Assembly: GCA_028274465.1 (NCBI GenBank)
Contig: CM051457.1
Location: 98,207,982-98,271,981, forward strand
Direction: 5' to 3'
Length of the DNA: 64,000 nucleotides
DNA from: Plantago ovata
Lineage: Eukaryota; Streptophyta; Magnoliopsida; Lamiales; Plantaginaceae
Both the position numbers and the translations under genes were made by a program. Positions 55,602-64,000 of this stretch are shown piece after piece. Every line of letters starts with the position of its first letter. Position 1 is the stretch's first letter. The notes under the pieces were generated by a model. It saw only the letters and a program-made list of their open reading frames with translations, was not told the origin of the DNA and did not search any database.

Positions 55602-58600
55602 TGAAAGAATGGAATTCCGTCAATCTTATTAACAATAACGTACATATATATATACAAGAGAATCTAGTAAGTTGGGCTATTCTAGGAGTCTAAATACAAC
55701 AAGACATATAAACCTACTAGGAAACTATATTCTAACACTCCCCCGCAGTCGAAACGGGTGGCGGGTAAACGTTGAGACTGGCACGAAAATCTTCAAACAA
55801 GACCAAGGGAAGACCCTTGGTAAAGATATCAGCAATCTGATACCGGGACGGGACATGATGAACACGAACCTCACCACGAGCAACCTTTTCACGAACAAAA
55901 TGAATATCCATTTCAATATGTTTAGTGCGCTGATGTTGAACCGGATTGCCAGATAGATATATCGCACTAACATTATCACAATAAACCAAAGTCGCCTTCT
56001 TAATCGGACAATATAGCTCAAGGAGAAGATTACGAAGCCAACAAGACTCAGAAACGACATTCGCAACACCACGATACTCAGCCTCAGCACTGGAGCGGGA
56101 AAGGGTGGGTTGCCGTTTGGCAGACCAAGAAATCAGGTTGTTGCCCAAGAAAACACAATATCCCGAGGTAGAACGTCGCGTATCTGGACAGCCCCCCCAA
56201 TCAGCATCCGTATAGGCAACCAGCGTATCAAGAGACGAAGGAGACAAGTGTAAACCCAGATGAAGAGTACCCTTGACATACCGGAGAACTCGTTGGAGAG
56301 AGTTCATGTGTTCATCCCGGGGAGCATGCATATGAAGACAGATCTGCTGAACCGCATAGGAAATGTCGGGCCGAGTGAAAGTAAGATACTGAAGGGCACC
56401 GGCAAGACTCCGATATAAAGTGGGATCAGCAAATAAAGGACCAACCTTATCACTGACCTTGGCCTTAGTGTCAACTGGAGTAGGACAAGAATGACAATCA
56501 CGCATCCCGGCGCGTTCGAGGATCTCCTGGGCATATTTGCGCTGGGATAAAAAGAGACCATCCTGATGGCGAGAGACACGAAGACCCAAAAAATCATTCA
56601 GCAAACCCAAATCCTTCATGGCAAACTCAGCACTGAGATGAGCCATAATAGACTCGCGAAGGGTGGAAGACGAGGCAGTGAGGATTATATCATCAACATA
56701 CAAGAGGATATAGGCAATGTCAGAGCCACGCTTATAAACAAACAAGGATGTGTCAGACTTACTGTTGGAGAACCCAAGGGTGGTGACAAAAGTGGCAAAC
56801 CGCTGAAACCATGCACGAGGAGCCTGCTTAAGTCCATACAAAGACTTCCGAAGTAGGCAGACATAATCAGGGTGAGAAGGATTGCGAAACCCCACGGGTT
56901 GATGCATATAAACAGTTTCATTGAGAGTGCCATGGAGAAAGGCATTGCTGACATCCAACTGATGAATGGACCAATGCTTAGACAAAGCAATGCTGAGGAC
57001 CAGGCGAATAGTATCAGGTTTGATAACCGGACTGAACGTCTCACCACAATCAATGCCCACACGCTGAGTTTTGCCATCACCTACAAGACGAGCTTTATAC
57101 CTTTCAAAAGTACCATCAGACTTAACTTTATGAGTAAAAATCCACATGGAGCGTATGATATTAACACCAGAAGGACGGGGTACCAAATCCCACGTCTTAT
57201 TTTTAATAAGAGCATCATATTCGGTAGTCATGGCCAACTTCCAGTTGGGATCACGGAGAGCCTCGACAGGATTACGAGGAAGAGGGGAAGGAGTATGGAT
57301 AGTGGGGTGAGCTTCAGAAGGATCAAAGATTTTATGGGGTTTAGAAATCCCAAGGAGACTTCGAGTGACAGGACGCTCCGGAGGATAAACGGTGTATGGG
57401 CGGGATGGGTTGGGACGGGAGGGGGCCACAACCGGCGCAGGAGGGGAGCTGGGAGGGGAAACAACCGAGGTAGATGGAAGTGGTTGTTGACCCGACCTAG
57501 GAGGTGGAGGTGGTAAGGGCGGTGTGCCGGCTGGAGGTGGTTGTGGGGCCAATGAAGGCACGGCCGGAGATGGAAGCACAGGGGCTGATGTAATATGATA
57601 AGGGAAAGTGGAGTCATCGAGAAAATCATAAGTAGCGTGTGGTACTGGACTATGTTGAGCAAATGGAAAAATGGACTCATCAAAGCGTACATGACGACAT
57701 ATAATGATTTTGCGAGAAGTTAAATCATAGCATTTGTAGCCACGATGATTTTCAGGGTACCCTAAGAAAACACAAGGCGTCGACCGAGCCTGCAATTTGC
57801 GAATGGTTGTAGCGGGGAATAGTGGAAAGCACAGACAGCCGAAAACTCGAAGATGGGTGTAGGCCGGAATACGGTGATAAAGGACTTGAAGAGGGGATCT
57901 ATTGGCCAAGAGTTTGGTAGGAGTGATATTAAGTAGGTGAGTAGTCATAGATAAGGCATGATGCCAGAATGATGGAGGGACGGAGGCATGAAGTAAGAGA
58001 GTACGCATAACATTGTTAATTGTCCTTATCTTGCGTTCAGCTTTGCCATTTTGGGCGGATGTATGTGGACAAGAAAAACGAAAAGAGATGCCATGCGATG
58101 CACAAAACTGACGAAAGTTGGTATTGTCAAATTCGCCACCATTATCACATTGAAGGGTTTTAATGGAGCGTTCAAACTGGGTACGAATGGTGGCGTGGAA
58201 TTGAGAAAAAATGGTAAAGACGTCGGATTTATGTGCAATAGGAAAAACCCATAAGTAATTTGTAAAATCATCCAAAAACAAGACATAATAACGATGCCCA
58301 GAAGAACTCAAACTAGGAGAAGTCCACAAATCACTATGGATAATATCAAAAGGCATAGATGTCAGAGAAGTAGAAGAATCAAAAGGCAATTTAATGTGTT
58401 TACCAAGAATACATGATTGACAAGTAGTAGACTTTGAAAAACTATTACAAGTAATCAACTTATTGTTCTGTAAAATGGATAACACAGAAGATCCAGGATG
58501 ACCTAAGCGCTCATGCCAAGGAGTCGAGACTAGGCAGGCTGTTGAGGAAGGCTCTGGGTGCGACTTGGGATGGGGCAGGGGATATAGTGAACCAGTGCTA

Positions 58601-60205
58601 TTACATCGCATGAGAGGGTTCCCGGTCTGCAAATCATGCACAGAAAAACCATGAGGATCAAAGGTGACAGAGACATGATTATCAGTGGTAAATTTGCGAA
58701 CAGAAATGAGATTTTTAATAATTTGAGGGGTATGGAGGACTTGTGGAAGGGAAAGGGATTTAGTAGACGTAGGAAAACAAGTAGAACCATAACCACAAAC
58801 CGGAATAGATTGACCACTACCTACCGTAACAACATGATTATTATTGCTCGTATTAAAATAAGATGTAAGAGTACCTTGGGAGTGAGTCATGTGCGATGTG
58901 GCACCGGTATCCATGTACCAAGTAGAATCGGGTGCCGAAAGAGACATAGTGTGCATGGCGGAGTCGATATCCGTCGGTGTCCACGATTGAGCCATGTATG
59001 CATGAGGAGGCTGCTGCTGCTGCGGCCTGGCACCAAGAATACCGGACTGCCGGGGATCAGACGGAGCCGGCTGTGGGTACTGGGTAGGGTATGGGCAGGG
59101 AGGCACTGCCCACGGCTGCTGCTGATACGCCCACCAAGGGGCCGGCGGCTGGAACTGGGCATAGGGAGGCCGGGCAGATTGGCCAGTGCCTTGGCGTCCA
59201 TGGCCGCGACCTGTGCCCTGCTGCGGCTGGGACCCATGGTCGGGAGGATTGGAGCGCTGCTGCTTGCGGCCACGATTATTGTTGCGACGACCGCGAGAAG
59301 AGGAAGCACGCGAGTCCACTGTGTCTGCAGGCTCGCGAGGAGCAACAACAAGAGCATCGTCACGGGACTCTTTGAGGCTGGTTTCTTCGAGGAGAAGCAT
59401 GGATCGCACTTCAAGGAACGAAGGAAGAGTAGGACGGTGACGAATAACCGAGGCCACCCCGTGATATGCCCGTGTGAGGCCACCAATCATTCGCAAGACC
59501 AAACGATTGTTAGGAACCGGGGCACCAACATTCCGAAGTTGATCAGAGAGGGACTTGAGGTGCTTGCAATAGTCGAAGACAGAAGAGAAATCCCGGAGGT
59601 GGCAATTGCTGAATTCTTGTTCCAGAAGAACTGCTCGGGAATTGGCGTTGTCTTGAAACAAGTCACGTATCCGATTCCATAATGTCATCGCGGATACATC
59701 AGATTCAATGACGGTGTTGAGAAGGTCGGTAGAGATGGTGGAATAAATCCACTGAACCACGGCGGCGTCCAAAGTATCCCACATCTCTTGTTGGTCATCC
59801 GTGAGGGTGGAGGTTGAAGCGGCGGGAGCAGAGGCACCATCCTTCGGCTTAGGCGGGATGATATGATCCAGAACCTTGTGGGAACGGCAATGAACTTTGA
59901 AGAGTTCAGCCCACGTAGCATATTGAACATTCTCGACCTCGAGAATCACCGGAACATGGGTTTTGATATTTGATACCGTGAGGGCAGGATGAAACGAGGA
60001 TGTTTCTTTGGGTGGTGGTGGCGGTGGGGGGGTATCACCCATGATGGAGAGGGTGGATGTCGAAGAGGAGAAAAGAAGAAAAAGAGACGAGAAGGGCTGA
60101 ACGGCGGTGGCCGAACGGCGTAAAGGAAGAAAAAAGAAAGATGCGGCTAAGAGGAGAAAGATGCGGCTAAGAGGAGAAAAGAGCGGAAGTTGAGATCGAT
60201 AACCA
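55602..60205 (-). mobile_element. Copia (Ale/Retrofit-like) inside the young element
   Basis: Minus strand. A 136-bp LTR with ends TGTTAGAA...TTCTTTCA lies at 55602-55737, preceded by the purine tract gcggggga. A primer-like stretch TGGTTATCGATCTCAAC ends at 60205-60189. The single open frame 55732-60042 spans gag to RNase H. I recognise only the 3' LTR. It lies between the two parts of the coiled-coil segment, so it came in after that segment. The coding part looks whole, which fits a recent date. Confidence 0.8.
55732..60042 (-). CDS. Copia gag-pol polyprotein (1436 residues)
   Basis: One frame with standard Copia order. Gag at about residues 15-240 (Trp/His-containing start, Arg/Gly/Gln/Pro-rich tail, no CCHC knuckle seen). 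Protease near 375-385 (WYMDTGATSHMT). Pre-integrase HERLGHPGSS at about 510. Integrase core at about 560-720 (DIIHSDLWTS, CDNGGEFDN, AQNGKAERKIR). A Pro-rich linker at about 820-900. Reverse transcriptase at about 950-1200 (SNAFLHGTLNETVYMHQPVG, LYGLKQAPRAWFQRF, LLYVDDIILTASS). RNase H to the end (SSAEAEYRGVANVV, CDNVSAIYLSGN, IADIFTKGLP). Length and order match whole Copia elements. The stop lies in the start of the 3' LTR, as is common. This is a mobile-element gene, not a host gene. Confidence 0.9.
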   Translation of the reverse strand: MGDTPPPPPPPKETSSFHPALTVSNIKTHVPVILEVENVQYATWAELFKVHCRSHKVLDHIIPPKPKDGASAPAASTSTLTDDQQEMWDTLDAAVVQWIYSTISTDLLNTVIESDVSAMTLWNRIRDLFQDNANSRAVLLEQEFSNCHLRDFSSVFDYCKHLKSLSDQLRNVGAPVPNNRLVLRMIGGLTRAYHGVASVIRHRPTLPSFLEVRSMLLLEETSLKESRDDALVVAPREPADTVDSRASSSRGRRNNNRGRKQQRSNPPDHGSQPQQGTGRGHGRQGTGQSARPPYAQFQPPAPWWAYQQQPWAVPPCPYPTQYPQPAPSDPRQSGILGARPQQQQPPHAYMAQSWTPTDIDSAMHTMSLSAPDSTWYMDTGATSHMTHSQGTLTSYFNTSNNNHVVTVGSGQSIPVCGYGSTCFPTSTKSLSLPQVLHTPQIIKNLISVRKFTTDNHVSVTFDPHGFSVHDLQTGNPLMRCNSTGSLYPLPHPKSHPEPSSTACLVSTPWHERLGHPGSSVLSILQNNKLITCNSFSKSTTCQSCILGKHIKLPFDSSTSLTSMPFDIIHSDLWTSPSLSSSGHRYYVLFLDDFTNYLWVFPIAHKSDVFTIFSQFHATIRTQFERSIKTLQCDNGGEFDNTNFRQFCASHGISFRFSCPHTSAQNGKAERKIRTINNVMRTLLLHASVPPSFWHHALSMTTHLLNITPTKLLANRSPLQVLYHRIPAYTHLRVFGCLCFPLFPATTIRKLQARSTPCVFLGYPENHRGYKCYDLTSRKIIICRHVRFDESIFPFAQHSPVPHATYDFLDDSTFPYHITSAPVLPSPAVPSLAPQPPPAGTPPLPPPPPRSGQQPLPSTSVVSPPSSPPAPVVAPSRPNPSRPYTVYPPERPVTRSLLGISKPHKIFDPSEAHPTIHTPSPLPRNPVEALRDPNWKLAMTTEYDALIKNKTWDLVPRPSGVNIIRSMWIFTHKVKSDGTFERYKARLVGDGKTQRVGIDCGETFSPVIKPDTIRLVLSIALSKHWSIHQLDVSNAFLHGTLNETVYMHQPVGFRNPSHPDYVCLLRKSLYGLKQAPRAWFQRFATFVTTLGFSNSKSDTSLFVYKRGSDIAYILLYVDDIILTASSSTLRESIMAHLSAEFAMKDLGLLNDFLGLRVSRHQDGLFLSQRKYAQEILERAGMRDCHSCPTPVDTKAKVSDKVGPLFADPTLYRSLAGALQYLTFTRPDISYAVQQICLHMHAPRDEHMNSLQRVLRYVKGTLHLGLHLSPSSLDTLVAYTDADWGGCPDTRRSTSGYCVFLGNNLISWSAKRQPTLSRSSAEAEYRGVANVVSESCWLRNLLLELYCPIKKATLVYCDNVSAIYLSGNPVQHQRTKHIEMDIHFVREKVARGEVRVHHVPSRYQIADIFTKGLPLVLFEDFRASLNVYPPPVSTAGEC

Positions 60206-60343
60206 ATCTTCCAGCAAACCTTTCAAGTATTCAAATCTGTTCACCAGCTTACGGAACCCCTTATCGTCGTGGATCTGATCTGGATATTGGATCGTGAGCT
60301 TCTGAAGGTAGTCCAAGAGGGATGCAACTTCAACAGACGCCAT
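60206..60343 (-). pseudogene. Resistance-gene-like coiled-coil segment, part 1
   Basis: Minus strand from ATG at 60343: 46 residues, including VEVASLLDYLQKL and FRKLVNRFEYLKGLLED. The pattern of a leading SLLxxLxxL helix and then an LxxxxxxLxxLLED helix resembles the Rx_N/R1-type coiled-coil domain at the start of plant NLR immune receptors. A leader-like 5' stretch (60344-60460) separates it from the LTR. It stops where the inner Copia begins and the same kind of domain resumes at 55601. It stands where gag would be expected in the young element, so I read it as captured host sequence (inference). Confidence 0.5.
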
Positions 60344-60473
60344 TCTTTCTAGTGGAGGATAGGTTGACCGGTAGGTAGAGAGTTAAACCATTGCTTGTTC
60401 TGTGTATTGGTGAAGAGGGTTGACGTTGAGTTTGTGAAGAAACTCAGTTGGTTGGAGACTCGTGCTGATAACG

Positions 60474-60659
60474 TGTTGAATAATAACAGGAAGAGAATGT
60501 ATTATTCTTCCTTAATCAATATGACAGTACATGGAGTGTATATATACAAGTAGTAAAGTATCTCTAAAGTTTATCTGATAATAACAGACTAGATAGATAT
60601 ACATAACAAACTAGAGAGATAAGTAAACTCTTGTTACATTCCTATAATTATCCATAACA
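60474..60659 (-). repeat. 5' LTR of the young Copia-type element
   Basis: 186 bp, one difference from 50326-50511. Confidence 0.95.
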
Positions 60660-60664
60660 AAAAG

Positions 60665-61947
60665 GAAGATTAATAATTAATATATTTTAGGCTACGTGCA
60701 CAAACCTTATTGCAACCAAATATATGTGATTTATGCATTGTTAGAACTTGTTGTAATTTATTTCTCGATATTTAATTTGAATTATCTGATTTACAGGCTT
60801 GGAATTATTCATTAGTCACAGGTAGCGGATGCGGACTTTCAATTTCATAAAAGAAAGGTATTCTAGAAAGAAAACATTAAAAAGAAAAACTCAAAAAAGT
60901 TAATACTTGAATGTTCTTAAGGAATTACTAACAGAACTTGATTATAGCACTCCGAGTGAGTCTTTTTGTATATGTGTGTGGGTGTGTTTTCAACTTATGA
61001 CATAAAAATCGAAAAGTTAAAAGAATGGTAAATAAAATAATTTATGGCATCCAAGGTGGATTTTCTATATCAGTTCCTATGTCAATTTCTATGCCAACAT
61101 TATGAATGTGACATGTGGCAACAAATTACCTAGACATAACACCATATAACCCCTCTTTTTATTTCCTTCATGTTTTTACCTGGGGTCTTCTAGGGTCAGA
61201 CAGGCTTCGCATATCAAGCAAACTGATCTATTACTTGGGGTCTTCTAGGTTCACAACACTTCGCCAAAAAATATTTGGCGATCGCCTTTTGCCTTATCCT
61301 CCGCCTTGTCGCCTTATTAATATTTTAATTAATAAATTATAATAAAAATATTAATATTTATAAAATGTCATTTTTACCCTCCAAAAAATAAAAATTTTAA
61401 TATTTTTTTATAATTTCGATTTATTATTATTTTTTGGACGATTTTTTTATTATTTTTATTATATTAAATTATTTATTAATAAATTTGAAAATATTTAATT
61501 ATAGTTACCAAAAATATTCAAATCTAGGTTTTGAACTTGAGCCCTTTGGCTAAATAGCAAAAGACTAAACAACTAGGCTACCAATTACTTTGTTCATTAA
61601 TCGCTATTACTTTATACAGTATCATAATAGAAAATTAATAGTCAACCTAAATTTAAAATTAATTGAACACTCATTCACGTCTTTCTCTTGCTGCTGCTAC
61701 CTCTCTCAATCGACTTCTCAGAAGAAAAAACAGTGACAGGTCTCTCATTCCCGTCCATTTTTCCATTCGCATTCCCATATAATTGGCCTATTCCAACTCA
61801 TCAATTAGAGTGGACAAAGAAAGCTAAAAAGTGTTCATGGTCTTCCAAACACAAGATTATTCACAAATAGAAATTATTTAATTTCTTTAATTTTATATAA
61901 ATGGGTGAATCCTGTTAAAATTGATATGCCAAAATTCAATTTAGTCC
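60665..61947. other. AT-rich non-coding stretch
   Basis: No gene. ggggtcttctagg occurs twice (about 61180 and 61237). On the minus strand ttggtagcctagttg and aagttcaaaacc (about 61525-61585) loosely resemble SINE A and B boxes without further support. Frames at 61115 and 61688 have no motif. Confidence 0.4.
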
Positions 61948-61952
61948 ATAAA

Positions 61953-63070
61953 TGTAACGACCCGACCAATCCGGCCGGCGTGGTTACTCCTGGACGGACC
62001 CACACACGTCCCCACAGTATGATATTGTCCGCTTTGGGCCTGAGCACGCACGGATTTGCTTTTGGAATCACCCAAAAGGCCGCATCGGGTGGACGGTTGG
62101 TAAAGGTTATTGTCAGTTTGTCACCCCCACCACTTAAGGCGCTCGATGAGGACGTCGAGGATTTAAGGGGGGTAGTTTGTAATGCCCCGCATCCCACATC
62201 GCTTAAGAGTGAGTGAAATAAAGGGTATATATGTTAGATCACCACTCTCACATGGTATGAGGCCTTTTGGGTGATTCCAAAAGCAAATCCGTGCGGGCTC
62301 AGGCCCAAAGCGGACAATATCATACTGTGGGGACGTGTGTGGGTTCGTCCAGGAATAACCACGCCGGCCGGATTGGTCGGGTCGTTACAAATGGTATCAG
62401 AGCCTAGATCAACCTAAAGTCCGCACCGGGTGGACGGTTGGTAAAGGTTAATGTCAGTTTGTCACCCCCACCACTTAAGGCGCTCGACGAGGACGTCGGG
62501 GCTTTAAGGGGGTAGTTTGTAATACCCTGCATCCCACATCGCTTAAGAGTGAGTAGAATAAAGGGTATATATGTTAGACCACCACTCTCACATGGTATGA
62601 GACCTTTTGGGTGATTCCAAAAGCAAATCCGTGCGGGCTCAGACCCAAAGCGGACAATATCATACTGTGGGGACGTGTGTGGGTCCGTCCAGGAGTAACC
62701 ACGCCGTCCTGATTGGTCGGGTCGCTACAAATGGTATCAGAGTCTAGATCAACCCAAAGCCCGCACCGGGTGGACGGTTGGTAAAGGTTATTGTCAGTTT
62801 GTCACCCCCACCACTTAAGGCGCTCGATGAGGACGTCGAGGCTTTAAGGGGGGTAGTTTGTAATGCTCCGCATCCCACATCGCTTAAGAGTGAGTGGAAT
62901 AAAGGGTATATATGTTAGATCACCACTCTCACATGGTATGAGGCCTTTTGGGTGATTCCAAAAGCAAATTCGTGCGGGTTCAGGCCCAAAGCGGACAATA
63001 TCATACTGTGGGGACATGTGTGGGTTGGTCCAGGAGTAACCACGCCGGCCGGATTGGTCGGGTCGTTATA
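61953..63070 (+). mobile_element. Tandem TRIM array with one end inverted
   Basis: TRIM (terminal-repeat retrotransposon in miniature). Three full direct 212-bp LTRs (62178-62389, 62518-62729, 62859-63070; TGTAAT...GTTACA) alternate with about 128-bp insides bearing the tRNA-Met primer site tggtatcagagc (62392-62403, 62732-62743) and a purine tract ctttaagggggg. The first LTR position instead holds a 129-bp inverted LTR piece (61953-62081) followed by a partial inside. The whole array is flanked by the 5-bp duplication ataaa (61948-61952 and 63071-63075). The word ggcccaaagcggacaatatc is, to my memory, conserved in plant TRIM LTRs. No coding capacity. Confidence 0.85.
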
Positions 63071-63075
63071 ATAAA

Positions 63076-64000
63076 GGATCAGCAATATATCGGTTAAATA
63101 TCTAAATTTAACCCGGGATTTGATCTGACGACATAATAATAAAGTTGACAACAAGATAACCGATTCAAATTACCCAAATTAATATTGACACAAATTCATC
63201 AGATCAAAAATATATCTGAACTGAATAAATCGAATCAAATTTAATTCGAAATTTGTTATGATAAAAAATAAATCGAATCAAATTTAATCCGAAATTATCC
63301 GAATTGAATTTGAGTGGGATACAACCGTTCCTATTTAAATTTGACTTGTATTCACCCAAACGAAAATAATCAGAATTGTGCATACAGATGACAAAAATGG
63401 CCAACAAATATTCACATATTTATTTTATATGTCTAAATTTAAAATCGATTTAATAGATTATATTAGGGTTATTTTAAATGGGCTACATCTCTCTTAATTT
63501 TATTATCCGATTAGAATATTATTCACAATATTAATAGAAATGTCTATTAATTTTAATTGTATATATAGGTGTAACCTTAATCCGACGACTCATCATAAAT
63601 ATATAGGTTACTAATCCAAGAGCCAATCCTACCGAACAAGAATAAAATTGACCAAAAGAGAAACTGATTCGAAATTTATTTTCACAGAAATTCATTCGAT
63701 CCCAATTATACTTGACCATAATTCTTTCATCCGATAACCCAAATAAAATGTATTATGGAACTACACGAATTGAGTTTGAGTTGGATTCAATAAATTTCAC
63801 TCTAACTCACCCAATAAATAATGATCAACATTAAAAACACAGATGACTAAAAGGCCAACATAACGCAAGTATGGCCATAAAATGAATCAAAATACATTTT
63901 TATGGATACAATATTGTTTTTTAATTGTTTTTTTCCTTTAACTTTTTTTGCAAATTTAATGCACGTGATGGATTATAAACCTACAACTCCAATGTTGCAT
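63076..64000. other. AT-rich non-coding stretch to window end
   Basis: No gene. A short duplicated word, aaatcgaatcaaatttaat, occurs at about 63227 and 63271. The frames at 63204-63407 and 63531-63719 have no motif. Confidence 0.4.

Larger units (their letters stand above)
50326..60659 (-). mobile_element. Very young Copia-type element with 186-bp LTRs
   Basis: LTRs 60474-60659 (5') and 50326-50511 (3') differ at one site by my count. The perfect duplication aaaag lies at 50321-50325 and 60660-60664. The minus-strand primer-like site ttatcagcacgag follows the 5' LTR, and the purine tract caaggggag precedes the 3' LTR. Near the 3' end is a Copia RNase H-like tail (about 50600-50872), with the usual Copia 3' segment cccactgggtttttc. 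The 5' part holds an apparent resistance-gene coiled-coil segment in place of gag, and a second Copia (55602-60205) lies within it. The rest of the inside (50880-55140) is largely non-coding with local duplications. Probably non-autonomous; very recent by its LTRs. Confidence 0.85.

Noticed and set aside
58636-59682. 348-residue plus-strand frame opposite Copia gag
   Set aside because: A shadow of the real minus-strand gag frame; rich in Arg and Gly because gag's tail is.

Overview
The window looks like gene-poor, repeat-rich nuclear DNA from a flowering plant, probably a eudicot. The signs are an AT-rich background, spliced plant-type CACTA transposons, plant L1 tails, a tRNA-type SINE, Stowaway and hAT MITEs, Athila/Tat-type Gypsy and Copia LTR elements, and a TRIM. 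An R1/Rx-like coiled-coil piece near the right end weakly suggests an asterid. I recognise only one host gene in its own setting: the first exon of a fatty-acyl reductase (FAR/MS2 type) on the minus strand at 1502-1874, with a TATA box upstream. The rest of that gene would lie off the left edge.

Layout. 1-1.9 kb: FAR exon 1 and its intron side, with a SINE, a fold-back repeat and a tandem duplication. 2.3-4.1 kb: two nested Mutator-type MITEs of one family with palindromic cores; further copies lie at 19.3-19.8 and 49.2-49.9 kb. 4.4-9.8 kb: an old Copia fossil. 9.8-15.6 kb: mostly unrecognised, with one CACTA end. 15.6-16.4 kb: a hAT MITE split by an L1 tail. 17.3-20.2 kb: LTR-like sequence and L1 remnants. 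20.3-23.9 kb: CACTA element 1. 24.1-24.7 kb: a Stowaway MITE split by a hAT MITE. 24.8-40.7 kb: a Tat-like Gypsy fossil holding a ~2.1 kb LTR-like insert, which holds a younger Athila-like element. 41.9-42.2 kb: an L1 tail with very long target duplications. 42.3-48.0 kb: a solo LTR split by CACTA element 2. 48.5-48.8 kb: a Stowaway-like MITE. 50.3-60.7 kb: a very young Copia-type element with 186-bp LTRs, carrying an apparent resistance-gene coiled-coil segment and a second Copia with a long open gag-pol frame. 62.0-63.1 kb: a tandem TRIM array.

The genes do not form a pathway; the window is a record of layered insertions. Target-site duplications found by eye fix most borders: 9 bp for the Mutator-type pair, 8 bp for two hAT MITEs, 3 bp for two CACTAs, TA for two Stowaways, 5 bp for five LTR insertions, and longer ones for L1 and SINE copies. 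LTR divergences counted by eye (about 10% for the 4.4 kb Copia, 5% for the Tat-like element, 2.6% for the Athila-like element nested in it, 0.5% for the 50.3 kb element) agree with the nesting order. The most unusual points are the resistance-gene-like segment inside the very young Copia, the nested palindrome-cored Mutator-type family, the TRIM array with one end turned round, and the intron repeat shared by the two CACTA elements.
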